Of a DNA stretch of 64,000 nt, positions 31,609 through 45,400 are shown one piece after another. The notes beneath the pieces were generated by a model. The model made no database searches, was not told where the DNA came from, and worked only from the letters and a program-made list of their open reading frames with translations. The number at the start of each line of letters is the position of its first letter. Positions within the stretch are counted from its first letter, which is position 1. Position numbers and translations under genes: made by a program. The DNA comes from Nemertoderma westbladi (lineage: Eukaryota > Xenacoelomorpha > Nemertodermatida > Nemertodermatidae), in assembly GCA_032718475.1 (NCBI GenBank), contig JAUCBJ010008890.1:124001-188000 (forward strand). Direction: 5' to 3'.

Positions 31609-33477
31609 TGATTTTCATATAAATCTACCCCAGCCTCATGGCGTTTAAAATTTTGCAAAATTTGCCAAATTTAGCCCTAAAAATACAGCAAACCTACTTC
31701 GTAGTCTGTATAGTTGAAATCGACTTACTGGGGTTTGGAGTTCTTCCTGAGTGAAAACCAAGTCCACTGATTTGATGACAACTATATTTCAATACTAGAA
31801 ACCCAGCTAGCTGGCTGTGAATTTGCCTTTGGATCAAATTCCCAATAAGTATATTATAAATAAACAAGAGTAGGCCTAGGTCTAGGAAGAAGGATAATTC
31901 TAAATTAGGAAAACACTAGAAAAACACTAGAAAATACTGAAAACACCCGGAAAACATTAAAATTATTGATCAACAGGAAATTTAATACATCGATTACACT
32001 GAATTGGTAATCTTAAATGTACTCCTCGCATAGCACACGTTAAGTAATCTCCGTAAAACATAGGGAAAACTCTATAAACCCTCTGGATAACAGTGAAATT
32101 TTACCTATATTTCGCTAGAAAGCGGGGTAGCTCAATTGGCTGACGCCAGGCCTGCAATCGATTGGTTGTAGGTTCAGCCCCACCAGGGTCCACTCAGCCG
32201 CCTTTCATCCACTGGGGTCGATAAATTGAATACCAGTTAAATAACTGGGAGCAAATCTTGGGATAATAGTAGCGCCCACCCCTACCCTGGGTAGCATCTA
32301 TCGAAAGAGGAGCCTTCGGGTCGCCTCAACTGTTTGCTTGATATGCTGCTAATAATACTAGGTGAAAGAAGAAATAATCAGCATGCAGTTCAGCACTATC
32401 CTTGTTTTACTGGTCAGCCAGTAGTACCAGTGTTGCTGTATTCTGGTATTACATAGTGTATTCCAGTATTGTTAGTGTTAGGTCAATTCATCTGCTAAAT
32501 GTTGGCAGTTGAAGTGCAGAAGCTGTGGTATTTATTATTAAGGATACCATTCATACCAGAAAACCGAACTGACTAGAAAATCATGTGTGATGTGTTCTAG
32601 ATCTTGCATCCGCGCTTCTAGCCACACTGGTATGCCACTTCAATACAGTATCACTGTAGGTAGGACCTAACTGTGGCCCTCTTGCTGTCTTAATATTAAA
32701 TACCGCATCATCTGCACTTTAACTGTTCAACATTTAGCAGATGACAAGATCCAACACTAACAATACTTGAATACTGGAATACACTAATACCAGAATACAC
32801 CATTAATGTGCCTCTACCGGCTGACCAGTAAAACTGTTGAAATGCATGCTGATTGGTTACTGTTCCTTGGTTGCCGGGCAACAATGGTTTCTGTGCAGTA
32901 TTAGACACTTTCAACTTATTTTTTAGCAGCATATTAGGTAAAATTTAATGCTATTTAATGCCAATCATTTTTTCACTATTTTCTGGACAGTTTATACTGT
33001 ACTGGTTCCTTTTTTTTTTACGGAGATTACTTAATGGTGTGCTATGCGAGGAGTACATTTAAGATTACCAATTCAGTGTAATACATGTATTAAATTTCCT
33101 GTTGATCAATATTTTTACTTTTTCCGGGTGCTTTACAGTGTTTTTCATATGTTTTTCTAGTGTTTCACTGTTTTACTAGTGTTTTCCTAATTTAGAATTA
33201 TCCTTCTTCCTATACCTACTGTTGTTTATAATATACTTATTGGGAATTTGATCCAAAGGTAAATTCACAGCCAGCTAGCTGGGTTTCTAGTATTGAAATA
33301 TAGTTGTAATCAAATCAGGGGACTTGGTTTTCACTCAGGAAGAACTCCAAACCCCAGTAAATCGATTTAAACTATAGAGACTACGAAGTAGGTTTGCTGT
33401 ATTTTAAGGGTGAAATTTGGCAAATTTTGCAAAATTTTAAAGGCCATGAGGCTGGGGTAGATTTAAATGAAAATCAC
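31609..33477. mobile_element. 1.9-kb palindromic element (long inverted repeat)
   Basis: The left arm from 31609 and the right arm to 33477 are inverted copies over most of their length. Outer: CTACCCCAGCCTCATGG against CCATGAGGCTGGGGTAG. Middle: CAGCTAGCTGG and AGGAGTACATTTAAGATTACC. Inner: CATCTGCTAAATGTTG against CAACATTTAGCAGATG. The spacer at the centre is about 32546-32690. The left arm carries an extra ~230-bp SINE absent from the right arm. No coding frame is present. This may be a foldback-type or hairpin MITE, or a one-off inverted duplication. Confidence 0.8.
32114..32345 (+). mobile_element. tRNA-derived SINE inserted in the left arm of the palindrome
   Basis: An A box TAGCTCAATTGG (32128-32139) and a B box-like GGTTCAGCCCC (about 32171-32181) follow a tRNA-like start GCGGGGTAGC. 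A ~150-bp body then runs to about 32345. The right arm shows the uninterrupted site (TTTTACCTAATATGCTGCTA inverted), which fixes the insertion limits approximately. Confidence 0.75.
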
Positions 33478-33768
33478 AATTTCACATTTAGTGTTTGTTT
33501 CCAACCTATTGGACAATAAATATTTGCATCTTCCTTAACTTTTATCAAAAATACAAAATATCTGGGATTTTCAAAACTGGCATTGCCTTCTCAAAAATTT
33601 GAAATTTTCAAGTGTCATGAGGCCCGCCTAGAATTTTTCGAAATCAAAATTTTATTTTTGCAAAGTTAGTTTAGACCGATTTGGCATCAGAAAAATAGTG
33701 CTTCCCTTAAAAATAAAGAAAAAAATTTTTTTCACTCCACCCTAATGATTAATCTTCGAAAAGTCTGT
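33478..33768. other. Non-coding AT-rich sequence
   Basis: A second, looser copy of the ATGAGGCC motif lies at about 33618. No gene. Confidence 0.35.
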
Positions 33769-33890
33769 GGGGGGGGGGGGGGGGGGGGGGGTGTCGGAAG
33801 CCAAGATATAACTAGCCATAGTATAATTATAATTGTTCGCTAAGATGACTTGTAGCTTTTGCTGCACGAAGGCCCCACTGGCACTCGTGT
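33769..33890 (+). repeat. Dispersed repeat with G23 head, copy 2
   Basis: A run of 23 G (33769-33791), then TGTCGGAAGCCAAGATATAA, CTAGCCATAGTATAAT, GACTTGTAGCTTTTGCTGCA and GAAGGCCCC, in the same order as 17397-17530. Confidence 0.65.
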
Positions 33891-35604
33891 TATTTCTTCA
33901 AAGAATTTGAAGAAGAAACAAGGCTTTGAAAAGATCTTAATTAAAGTAGACATTCACCGAGTGATTTGGTTAGAGTACAAATGACTTGCCAGATGCCAAG
34001 GAGTGGTCGAGAGCAGATAGCCAGGGTAGTAATGTATAGGGAAATGTGTTTTAGTCGATGGAGTTTTAATTGATTTCCACAATCCAATTTTTAGCTACTC
34101 ACCACAATAAAACTTACTCTAGATTATTTTCTGGAATGTTGGCGAGAAAAAATATTAGGGAATAAAAATTAGTGATTGGACCCTGTTGGGCTGAGGGTAT
34201 AGGAGTGGGACGCTGGGATTGGCCGAAACTGAAACTCGATAAATCTCGACTTGACATAAACGAAGCATAGGTCTATGTAAGTTTTTAGCACGATCGAAGC
34301 GAGTGTTAAAATGCCAACGAATGGAAAACTCAAACACTAGGGCAGAATAACTGAATTTTGCTAAAGAAAATGAGTGGAAAATAGTGTTTTCCGTTACGTT
34401 TTGATATCGAATATATAGTTTTATTTGAAAAAAATTACCAGCGTTATAATTGTTTACGACGTATAATACTTTATTAATGCTGCCCACGCTTTCAGATACC
34501 GGTAGATATATCCTAAGTCAGTAGCTCCGAAAACATCGCGCCATCTTGCTCATTCAAGTTTTCGAGCACGCACAGATCGCCAATATTTAGGCCTACCACC
34601 AGGTCCAGTACTGCTAGCAGCCATTCTGTAGGATCTGAGGATGAGACAGGTCTATCCACTATCACCAATTCCAGTATTCAGATAGTACTGTGCAGTCAGA
34701 CAGTACTAGGCCAACTGTGTTACCACATATAAGTACCGGTAGCGGTACTGTACAGAGGGAAGATTGTGTGAGCCATCTGTATAGTAAGCTAAAATTAGTT
34801 TAAAAAATACTTTCTTTAACTAATTTTCCATAAAATTAGTTTAAAAATTTTTTAACTAATTTTCCAAAATAATAGTTTAAAAAAGTAAAAAATTAGTTAA
34901 AAAAGAATTTTTTAAAATTAATTTTCGGGAAATTAGTGAAAAAAGTTAGATTATTTAACTCAATTGTAAAAATATTTGTGAGAAAAAGAGCCCTTTTCAA
35001 ATAAATACAGTTATTTATAAGGCGCCGTTTTCTGTTAAGGTTCAAAGGTGCTAAGTAAATACAAAAGTGAAATGCACAGAAAATATCATAAAATATAATT
35101 TATTACAAAATAAATTATTAGAGTTATTTGAAGGCCCTATCTAATAAACATATTTTTAATTGTCGTTTAAATTAGTACAAATTTGAGCAAGTCCTTAAAC
35201 TATTTATTATTCTTATTGTAAAAAGACTCAAATCTAAAATATTCAAGAATCCAAAGTTGATTGAATTGAGGAATTGGAATAAATAATGTAATCCTAATAT
35301 ATTCTAAGGGAATGGATTTGTAAAAGTTTGGTCAACCAATAAGAGTCCAAGTTATGGGGTGTTCTGTTCAGCAACATGCTTGCTCGATTTCTCTACATTA
35401 TTGTGGTTGGTGGAATATGCAATGCGAATAGCTGGCTCTTGGTCGGTGTTAAATTGGGATCCATATGACTCGGGAGATTTACCTACGAAACGTGCGAATT
35501 ACTTTTAGAGATTTTTGTTAATTAAATCTGTTTGAATATTATTTATTATACAGTAGTTCTTAAAAGAAATTTACAGTAGAATTTCACATAATGGTATAAT
35601 CTAT
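33891..35604. other. AT-rich non-coding stretch
   Basis: The 110-codon minus-strand frame at 34155-34487 has no recognised family. Around 34788-34950, AATTAGTTTAAAAA and TTTTTTAACTAATTTT alternate, giving several overlapping hairpins. No gene supported. Confidence 0.4.
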
Positions 35605-36192
35605 GTACGTACTGTACACCATGTCCGGGAATATAGTGTCGTTTTTCAGTTACCTGCCCCCCCCCCCCCCCACCCCCCAAAAAAAAATTGTCTACAAATC
35701 TTAATGAGATTGCATGAAACTTGAAACAGATATAGTTTCACCTACCTCCTCATCCTCCGTGAGTGAGCCAGAATTTTTATTTTTGCTTTAAATATTTAGC
35801 TAAAAGTGTTTGAAAAAAGTGTCTCCGGCGATATTTCACAGGTCACAGTGTAATCATTATTCAACTGTTCTATTCAATTATTCTATGGTACCAATAGAAA
35901 GCTTCCCTTGCCCTTGCTTTCCACTGTACCTACAAATCACTATAAGGTTGAAGAATGACTTTGCTCTCTAACTGTTGCAATATCGGCTTAGACACTTTTT
36001 TAAAACGCTTGTAGCTAAAGAACGAAAGCAAAAATAAAAATTCTGGCTCACCCAGCAAGGAGGAGGCGAAACTATCTATGTTTCAAATGTCATGCAATCT
36101 CATTAAGATTTGTAGAAAAATTTGGCGGGGGGGGGGGGGGGGGTCATGTACCTGAATTACGACACTATATTCCAGGGTATGGTGTAATGTAC
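35605..36192. mobile_element. Long-hairpin element with poly-C and poly-G arms
   Basis: Arms at 35605-35845 and 35968-36192 are inverted copies with roughly 10-15% mismatch. Examples: GGGAATATAGTGTCG against CGACACTATATTCC, CTTAATGAGATTGCATGA against TCATGCAATCTCATTAAG, and AGCCAGAATTTTTATTTTTG against CAAAAATAAAAATTCTGGCT. The left arm has C15 (35657-35671) where the right has G17 (36127-36143). The loop is about 120 bp. No coding frame. Confidence 0.8.
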
Positions 36193-36430
36193 GATGTATT
36201 CGATACATACTTTTAAAACAACCTTCCAATGACAGTTATACAGTAGTAGAGGTGGAGGAAAACCACCAATACTGTTGACAGGATCACGAAGTTTATGATG
36301 GTCGTTGACAAGTGTTGGTTGATCTAGATAGTGATCAGTATCTGAAATCTACGTTCAGTGTGTAAAAGTATGGCTTCCTATATTTTATGGGCCATCAGTG
36401 CATTGATCGATGCATTACCCCGTGAGTCCC
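36193..36430. other. Spacer before the satellite array
   Basis: Nothing recognisable between the hairpin element and the first satellite monomer. Confidence 0.4.
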
Positions 36431-39400
36431 GATATCCTATCCCGCACTGAACACTGAACGTGGTTTATTTATAAAATATCCTATCCCACACTGAACTTGG
36501 TTTATTTATAAAATATCCTATCCCACACTGAACACTGAATTTGGTTTATTTATAAAATATCCTATCCCACACTGAACTTGGTTTATTTATAAAATATCCT
36601 ATCCCACACTGAACACTGAATTGGTTTATTTATAAAATATCCTATCCCACACTGAACTTGGTTTATTTATAAAATATCCTATCCCACACTGAACTTGGTT
36701 TATTTATAAAATATCCTATCCCACACTGAACACTGAACTTGGTTTATTTATAAAATATCCTATCTCACACTGACCTTGGTTTATTTATAAAATATCCTAT
36801 CCCACAGTGAACTTGGTTTATTTATAAAATATCCTATCCCACAGTGAACTTGGTTTATTTATAAAATATCCTATCCCACACTGAACACTGAACTTGGTTT
36901 ATTTATAAAATATCCTATCCCACACTGAACACTGAACTTGGTTTATTTATAAAATATCCTATCCCACACTGAACTTGGTTTATTTATAAAATATCCTATC
37001 CCACACTGAACTTGGTTTATTTATAAAATATCCTATCCCACACTGAACTTGGTTTATTTATAAAATATCATATCCCACACTGAACTTGGTTTATTTATAA
37101 AATATCATATCCCACACTGAATTTGGTTTATTTATAAAATATCCTATCCCCCACTGAACTTGGTTTATTTATAAAATATCCTATCCCACACTGAACTTGG
37201 TTTATTTATAAAATATCCTATCCCACACTGAACTTGGTTTATTTATAAAATATCATATCCCACACTGAACTTGGTTTATTTATAAAATATCCTATCCCAC
37301 ACTGAACTTGGTTTATTTATAAAATATCCTATCCCACACTGAACTTGGTTTATTTATAAAATATCCTATCCCACACTGAACTTGGTTTATTTATAAAATA
37401 TCCTATCCTACACTGAACTTGGTTTATTTATAAAATATCCTATCCCACACTGAACACTGAACTTGGTTTATTTATAAAATATCCTATCCCACACTGAACA
37501 CTGAACTTGGTTTATTTATAAAATATCCTATCCCACACTGAACACTGAACTTGGTTTATTTATAAAATATCCTATCCCACACTGAACACTGAACTTGGTT
37601 TATTTATAAAATATCCTATCCCACACTGAACACTGAACTTGGTTTATTTATAAAATATCCTATCCCACACTGAACTTGGTTTATTTATAAAATATCCTAT
37701 CCCACACTGAACTTGGTTTATTTATAAAATATCCTATCCCACACTGAACACTGAACTTGGTTTATTTATAAAATATCCTATCCCACACTGAACTTGGTTT
37801 ATTTATAAAATATCATATCCCACACTGAATTTGGTTTATTTATAAAATATCCTATCCCACACTGAACTTGGTTTATTTATAAAATATCATATCCCACACT
37901 GAACTTGGTTTATATATAAAATATCCTATCCCACACTGAACTTGGTTTATTTATAAAATATCATATCCCACACTGAACTTGGTTTATTTATAAAATATCC
38001 TATCCCACACTGAACTTGGTTTATTTATAAAATATCCTATCCCACACTGAACTTGGTTTATTTGTAAAATATCCTATCCCACACTGAACTTGGTTTATTT
38101 ATAAAATATCCTATCCCACACTGAACTTGGTTTATTTATAAAATATCCTATCCCACTCTGAACTTGGTTTATTTATAAAATATCCTATCCCACAGTGAAC
38201 TTGGTTTATTTATAAAATATCCTATCCCACACTGAACTTGGTTTATTTTTAAAATATCCTATCCCGCACTGAACACTGAACGTGGTTTATTTATAAAATA
38301 TCCTATCCCACACTGAACTTGGTTTATTTATAAAATATCCTATCCCGCACTGAACACTGAACGTGGTTTATTTATAAAATATCCTATCCCACACTGAACT
38401 TGGTTTATTTATAAAATATCCTATCCCACACTGAACTTGGTTTATTTATAAAATATCCTATCCCACAGTGAACTTGATTTATTTATAAAATATCCTATCC
38501 CACACTGAACTTGATTTATTTATAAAATATCCTATCCCACACTGAACTTGGTTTATTTAAAAAATATCCTATCCCACACTGAACTTGGTTTATTTATAAA
38601 ATATCCTATCCCACACTGAACTTGGTTTATTTATAAAATATCCTATCCCACACTGAACTTGGTTTATTTATAAAATATCCTATCCCACACTGAACTTGGT
38701 TTATTTATAAAATATCCTATCCCACACTGAACTTGGTTTATTTATAAAATATCCTATCCCACACTGAACTTGGTTTTTTTATAAAATATCCTATCCCACA
38801 CTGAACACTGAACTTGGTTTATTTATAAAATATCCTATCCCGCACTGAACACTGAACGTTGTTTATTTATAAAATATCCTATCCCACACTGAACTTGGTT
38901 TATTTATAAAATATCCTATCCCACACTGAACTTGGTTTATTTATAAAATATCCTATCCCACACTGAACTTGGTTTATTTATAAAATATCCTATCCCACAC
39001 TGAACTTGGTTTATTTATAAAATATCCTATCCCACACTGAACTTGGTTTATTTATAAAATATCCTATCCCACAGTGAACTTGGTTTATTTATAAAATATC
39101 CTATCCCACACTGAACACTGAACTTGGTTTATTTATAAAATATCCTATCCCACAGTGAACTTGGTTTATTTATAAAATATCCTATCCCACACTGAACACT
39201 GAACTTGGTTTATTTATAAAATATCCTATCCCACACTGAACTTGGTTTATATATAAAATATCCTATCCCACACTGAACTTGGTTTATTTATAAAATATCC
39301 TATCCCACACTGAACTTGGTTTATTTATAAAATATCCTATCCCACACTGAACTTGGTTTATTTATAAAATATCCTATCCCACACTGAACACTGAACTTGG

Positions 39401-42400
39401 TTTATTTATAAAATATCCTATCTCACACTGACCTTGGTTTATTTATAAAATATCCTATCCCACAGTGAACTTGGTTTATTTATAAAATATCCTATCCCAC
39501 AGTGAACTTGGTTTATTTATAAAATATCCTATCCCACACTGAACACTGAACTTGGTTTATTTATAAAATATCCTATCCCACACTGAACACTGAACTTGGT
39601 TTATTTATAAAATATCCTATCCCACACTGAACTTGGTTTATTTATAAAATATCCTATCCCACACTGAACTTGGTTTATTTATAAAATATCCTATCCCACA
39701 CTGAACTTGGTTTATTTATAAAATATCATATCCCACACTGAACTTGGTTTATTTATAAAATATCATATCCCACACTGAATTTGGTTTATTTATAAAATAT
39801 CCTATCCCCCACTGAACTTGGTTTATTTATAAAATATCCTATCCCACACTGAACTTGGTTTATTTATAAAATATCCTATCCCACACTGAACTTGGTTTAT
39901 TTATAAAATATCATATCCCACACTGAACTTGGTTTATTTATAAAATATCCTATCCCACACTGAACTTGGTTTATTTATAAAATATCCTATCCCACACTGA
40001 ACTTGGTTTATTTATAAAATATCCTATCCCACACTGAACTTGGTTTATTTATAAAATATCCTATCCTACACTGAACTTGGTTTATTTATAAAATATCCTA
40101 TCCCACACTGAACACTGAACTTGGTTTATTTATAAAATATCCTATCCCACACTGAACACTGAACTTGGTTTATTTATAAAATATCCTATCCCACACTGAA
40201 CACTGAACTTGGTTTATTTATAAAATATCCTATCCCACACTGAACACTGAACTTGGTTTATTTATAAAATATCCTATCCCACACTGAACACTGAACTTGG
40301 TTTATTTATAAAATATCCTATCCCACACTGAACTTGGTTTATTTATAAAATATCCTATCCCACACTGAACTTGGTTTATTTATAAAATATCCTATCCCAC
40401 ACTGAACACTGAACTTGGTTTATTTATAAAATATCCTATCCCACACTGAACTTGGTTTATTTATAAAATATCATATCCCACACTGAATTTGGTTTATTTA
40501 TAAAATATCCTATCCCACACTGAACTTGGTTTATTTATAAAATATCATATCCCACACTGAACTTGGTTTATATATAAAATATCCTATCCCACACTGAACT
40601 TGGTTTATTTATAAAATATCATATCCCACACTGAACTTGGTTTATTTATAAAATATCCTATCCCACACTGAACTTGGTTTATTTATAAAATATCCTATCC
40701 CACACTGAACTTGGTTTATTTGTAAAATATCCTATCCCACACTGAACTTGGTTTATTTATAAAATATCCTATCCCACACTGAACTTGGTTTATTTATAAA
40801 ATATCCTATCCCACTCTGAACTTGGTTTATTTATAAAATATCCTATCCCACAGTGAACTTGGTTTATTTATAAAATATCCTATCCCACACTGAACTTGGT
40901 TTATTTTTAAAATATCCTATCCCGCACTGAACACTGAACGTGGTTTATTTATAAAATATCCTATCCCACACTGAACTTGGTTTATTTATAAAATATCCTA
41001 TCCCGCACTGAACACTGAACGTGGTTTATTTATAAAATATCCTATCCCACACTGAACTTGGTTTATTTATAAAATATCCTATCCCACACTGAACTTGGTT
41101 TATTTATAAAATATCCTATCCCACAGTGAACTTGATTTATTTATAAAATATCCTATCCCACACTGAACTTGATTTATTTATAAAATATCCTATCCCACAC
41201 TGAACTTGGTTTATTTAAAAAATATCCTATCCCACACTGAACTTGGTTTATTTATAAAATATCCTATCCCACACTGAACTTGGTTTATTTATAAAATATC
41301 CTATCCCACACTGAACTTGGTTTATTTATAAAATATCCTATCCCACACTGAACTTGGTTTATTTATAAAATATCCTATCCCACACTGAACTTGGTTTATT
41401 TATAAAATATCCTATCCCACACTGAACTTGGTTTTTTTATAAAATATCCTATCCCACACTGAACACTGAACTTGGTTTATTTATAAAATATCCTATCCCG
41501 CACTGAACACTGAACGTTGTTTATTTATAAAATATCCTATCCCACACTGAACTTGGTTTATTTATAAAATATCCTATCCCACACTGAACTTGGTTTATTT
41601 ATAAAATATCCTATCCCACACTGAACTTGGTTTATTTATAAAATATCCTATCCCACACTGAACTTGGTTTATTTATAAAATATCCTATCCCACACTGAAC
41701 TTGGTTTATTTATAAAATATCCTATCCCACAGTGAACTTGGTTTATTTATAAAATATCCTATCCCACACTGAACACTGAACTTGGTTTATTTATAAAATA
41801 TCCTATCCCACAGTGAACTTGGTTTATTTATAAAATATCCTATCCCACACTGAACACTGAACTTGGTTTATTTATAAAATATCCTATCCCACACTGAACT
41901 TGGTTTATATATAAAATATCCTATCCCACACTGAACTTAGTTTATTTATAAAATATCCTATCCCACACTGAACTTGGTTTATTTATAAAATATCCTATCC
42001 CACACTGAACGTGGTTTATTTATAAAATATCCTATCCCACACTGAACTTGGTTTATTTATAAAATATCCTATCCCACACTGAACTTGGTTTATTTATAAA
42101 ATATCCTATCCCACACTGAACTTGGTTTATTTATAAAACATCCTATCCCACACTGAACTTGGTTTATTTATAAAATATCCTATCCCACACTGAACTTGGT
42201 TTATTTATAAAATATCCTATCCCACACTGAACACTGAACTTGGTTTATTTATAAAATATCCTATCCCACACTGAACTTGGTTTATTTATAAAACATCCTA
42301 TCCCACACTGAACTTGGTTTATTTATAAAATATCCTATCCCACACTGAACACTGAACTTGGTTTATTTATAAAATATCCTATCCCACACTGAACACTGTA

Positions 42401-45400
42401 CTTGGTTTATTTATAAAATATCCTATCCCACACTGAACTTGGTTTATTTATAAAATATCCTATCCCACACTGAACTTGGTTTATTTATAAAATATCCTAT
42501 CCCACACTGAACTTGGTTTATTTATAAAACATCCTATCCCACACTGAACTTGGTTTATTTATAAAATATCCTATCCCACACTGAACACTGAACTTGGTTT
42601 ATTTATAAAATATCCTATCCCACACTGAACACTGTACTTGGTTTATTTATAAAATATCCTATCCCACACTGAACTTGGTTTATTTATAAAATATCCTATC
42701 CCACACTGAACACTGAACTTGGTTTATTTATAAAATATCCTATCCCACACTGAACACTAAACTTGGTTTATTTATAAAATATCCTATCCCACACTGAACT
42801 TGGTTTATTTATAAAATATCCTATCCCACACTGAACACTGAACTTGGTTTATTTATAAAATATCCTAACCCACACTGAACACTGAACTTGGTTTATTTAT
42901 AAAATATCCTATCCCACACTGAACACTGAACTTGGTTTATTTATAAAATATCCTATCCCACACTGAACACTGAACTTGGTTTATTTATAAAATATCCTAT
43001 CCCACACTGAACTTGGTTTATTTATAAAATATCCTATCCCACACTGAACTTGGTTTATTTATAAAATATCCTATCCCACACTGAACTTGGTTTATTTATA
43101 AAATATCCTATCCCACACTGAACTTGGTTTATTTATAAAATATCCTATCCCACACTGAACACTGAACTTGGTTTATTTATAAAATATCCTATCCCACACT
43201 GAACTTGGTTTATTTATAAAATATCCTATCCCACACTGAACACTGAACTTGGTTTATTTATAAAATATCCTATCCCACACTGAACACTGAACACTGAACT
43301 TGGTTTATTTATAAAATATCCTATCCCACACTGAACACTGAACTTGGATTTATTTATAAAATATCCTATCCCACACTGAACACTGAACTTGGTTTATTTA
43401 TAAAATATCCTATCCCACACTGAACTTGGTTTATTTATAAAATATCCTATCCCACACTGAACTTGGTTTATTTATAAAATATCCTATCCCACACTGAACT
43501 TGGTTTATTTATAAAATATCCTATCCCACACTGAACTTGGTTTATTTATAAAATATCCTATCCCACACTGAACTTGGTTTATTTATAAAATATCCTATCC
43601 CACACTGAACTTGGTTTATTTATAAAACATCCTAACCCACACTGAACTTGGTTTATTTATAAAATATCCTATCCCACACTGAACTTGGTTTATTTATAAA
43701 ATATCCTATCCCACACTGAACACTTAACTTGGTTTATTTATAAAATATCCTATCCCACACTGAAATTGGTTTATTTATAAAACATCCTATCCCACACTGA
43801 ACTTGGTTTATTTATAAAATATCCTATCCCACACTGAACTTGGTTTATTTATAAAATATCCTATCCCACACTGAACTTGGTTTATTTATAAAACATCCTA
43901 TCCCACACTGAACTTGGTTTATTTATAAAATATCCTATCCCACACTGAACTTGGTTTATTTATAAAACATCCTATCCCACACTGAACTTGGTTTATTTAT
44001 AAAATATCCTATCCCACACTGAACACTGAACTTGGTTTATTTATAAAATATCCTATCCCACACTGAACTTGGTTTATTTATAAAATATCCTATCCCACAC
44101 TGAACACTGAACTTGGTTTATTTATAAAATATCCTATCCCACACTGAACTTGGTTTATTTATAACACATCCTATCCCACACTGAACATGGTTTATTTATA
44201 AAATATCCTATCCCACACTGAACTTGGTTTATTTATAAAATATCCTATCCCACACTGAACTTGGTTTATTTATAAAACATCCTATCCCACACTGAACTTG
44301 GTTTATTTATAAAATATCCTATCCCACACTGAACTTGGTTTATTTATAAAACATCCTATCCCACACTGAACTTGGTTTATTTATAAAATATCCTATCCCA
44401 CACTGAACACTGAACTTGGTTTATTTATAAAATATCCTATCCCACACTGAACTTGGTTTATTTATAAAATATCCTATCCAACACTGAACACTGAACTTGG
44501 TTTATTTATAAAATATCCTATCCCACACTGAACTTGGTTTATTTATAAAATATCCTATCCCACACTGAACTTGGTTTATTTATAAAATATCCTATCCCAC
44601 ACTGAACACTGAACTTGGTTTATTTATAAAATATCCTATCCCACACTGAACTTGGTTTATTTATAAAACATCCTATCCCACACTGAACTTGGTTTATTTA
44701 TAAAATATCCTATCCCACACTGAACTTGGTTTATTTATAAAATATCCTATCCCACACTGAACTTGGTTTATTTATAAAATATCCTATCCCAAACTGAACA
44801 CTGAACTTGGTTTATTTATAAAATATCCTATCCCACACTGAACTTGGTTTATTTATAAAACATCCTATCCCGCACTGAACACTGAACTTGGTTTATTTAT
44901 AAAACATCCTATCCCACACTGAACTTGGTTTATTTATAAAATATCCTATCCCACACTGAACTTGGTTTATTTATAAAATATCCTATCCCACACTGAACTT
45001 GGTTTATTTATAAAATATCCTATCCCAAACTGAACACTGAACTTGGTTTATTTATAAAATATCCTATCCCACACTGAACTTGGTTTATTTATAAAACATC
45101 CTATCCCGCACTGAACACTGAACTTGGTTTATTTATAAAATATCCTATCCCACACTGAACACTGAACTTGGTTTATTTATAAAATATCCTATCCCACACT
45201 GAACACTGAACTTGGTTTATTTATAAAATATCCTATCCCACACTGAACACTGTACTTGGTTTATTTATAAAATATCCTATCCCACACTGAACTTGGTTTA
45301 TTTATAAAATATCCTATCCCACACTGAACTTGGTTTATTTATAAAATATCCTATCCCACACTGAACTTGGTTTATTTATAAAACATCCTATCCCACACTG

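Noticed and set aside
34155-34487. A 110-codon minus-strand gene
   Set aside because: No recognised domain, AT-rich flanks and no supporting signals.
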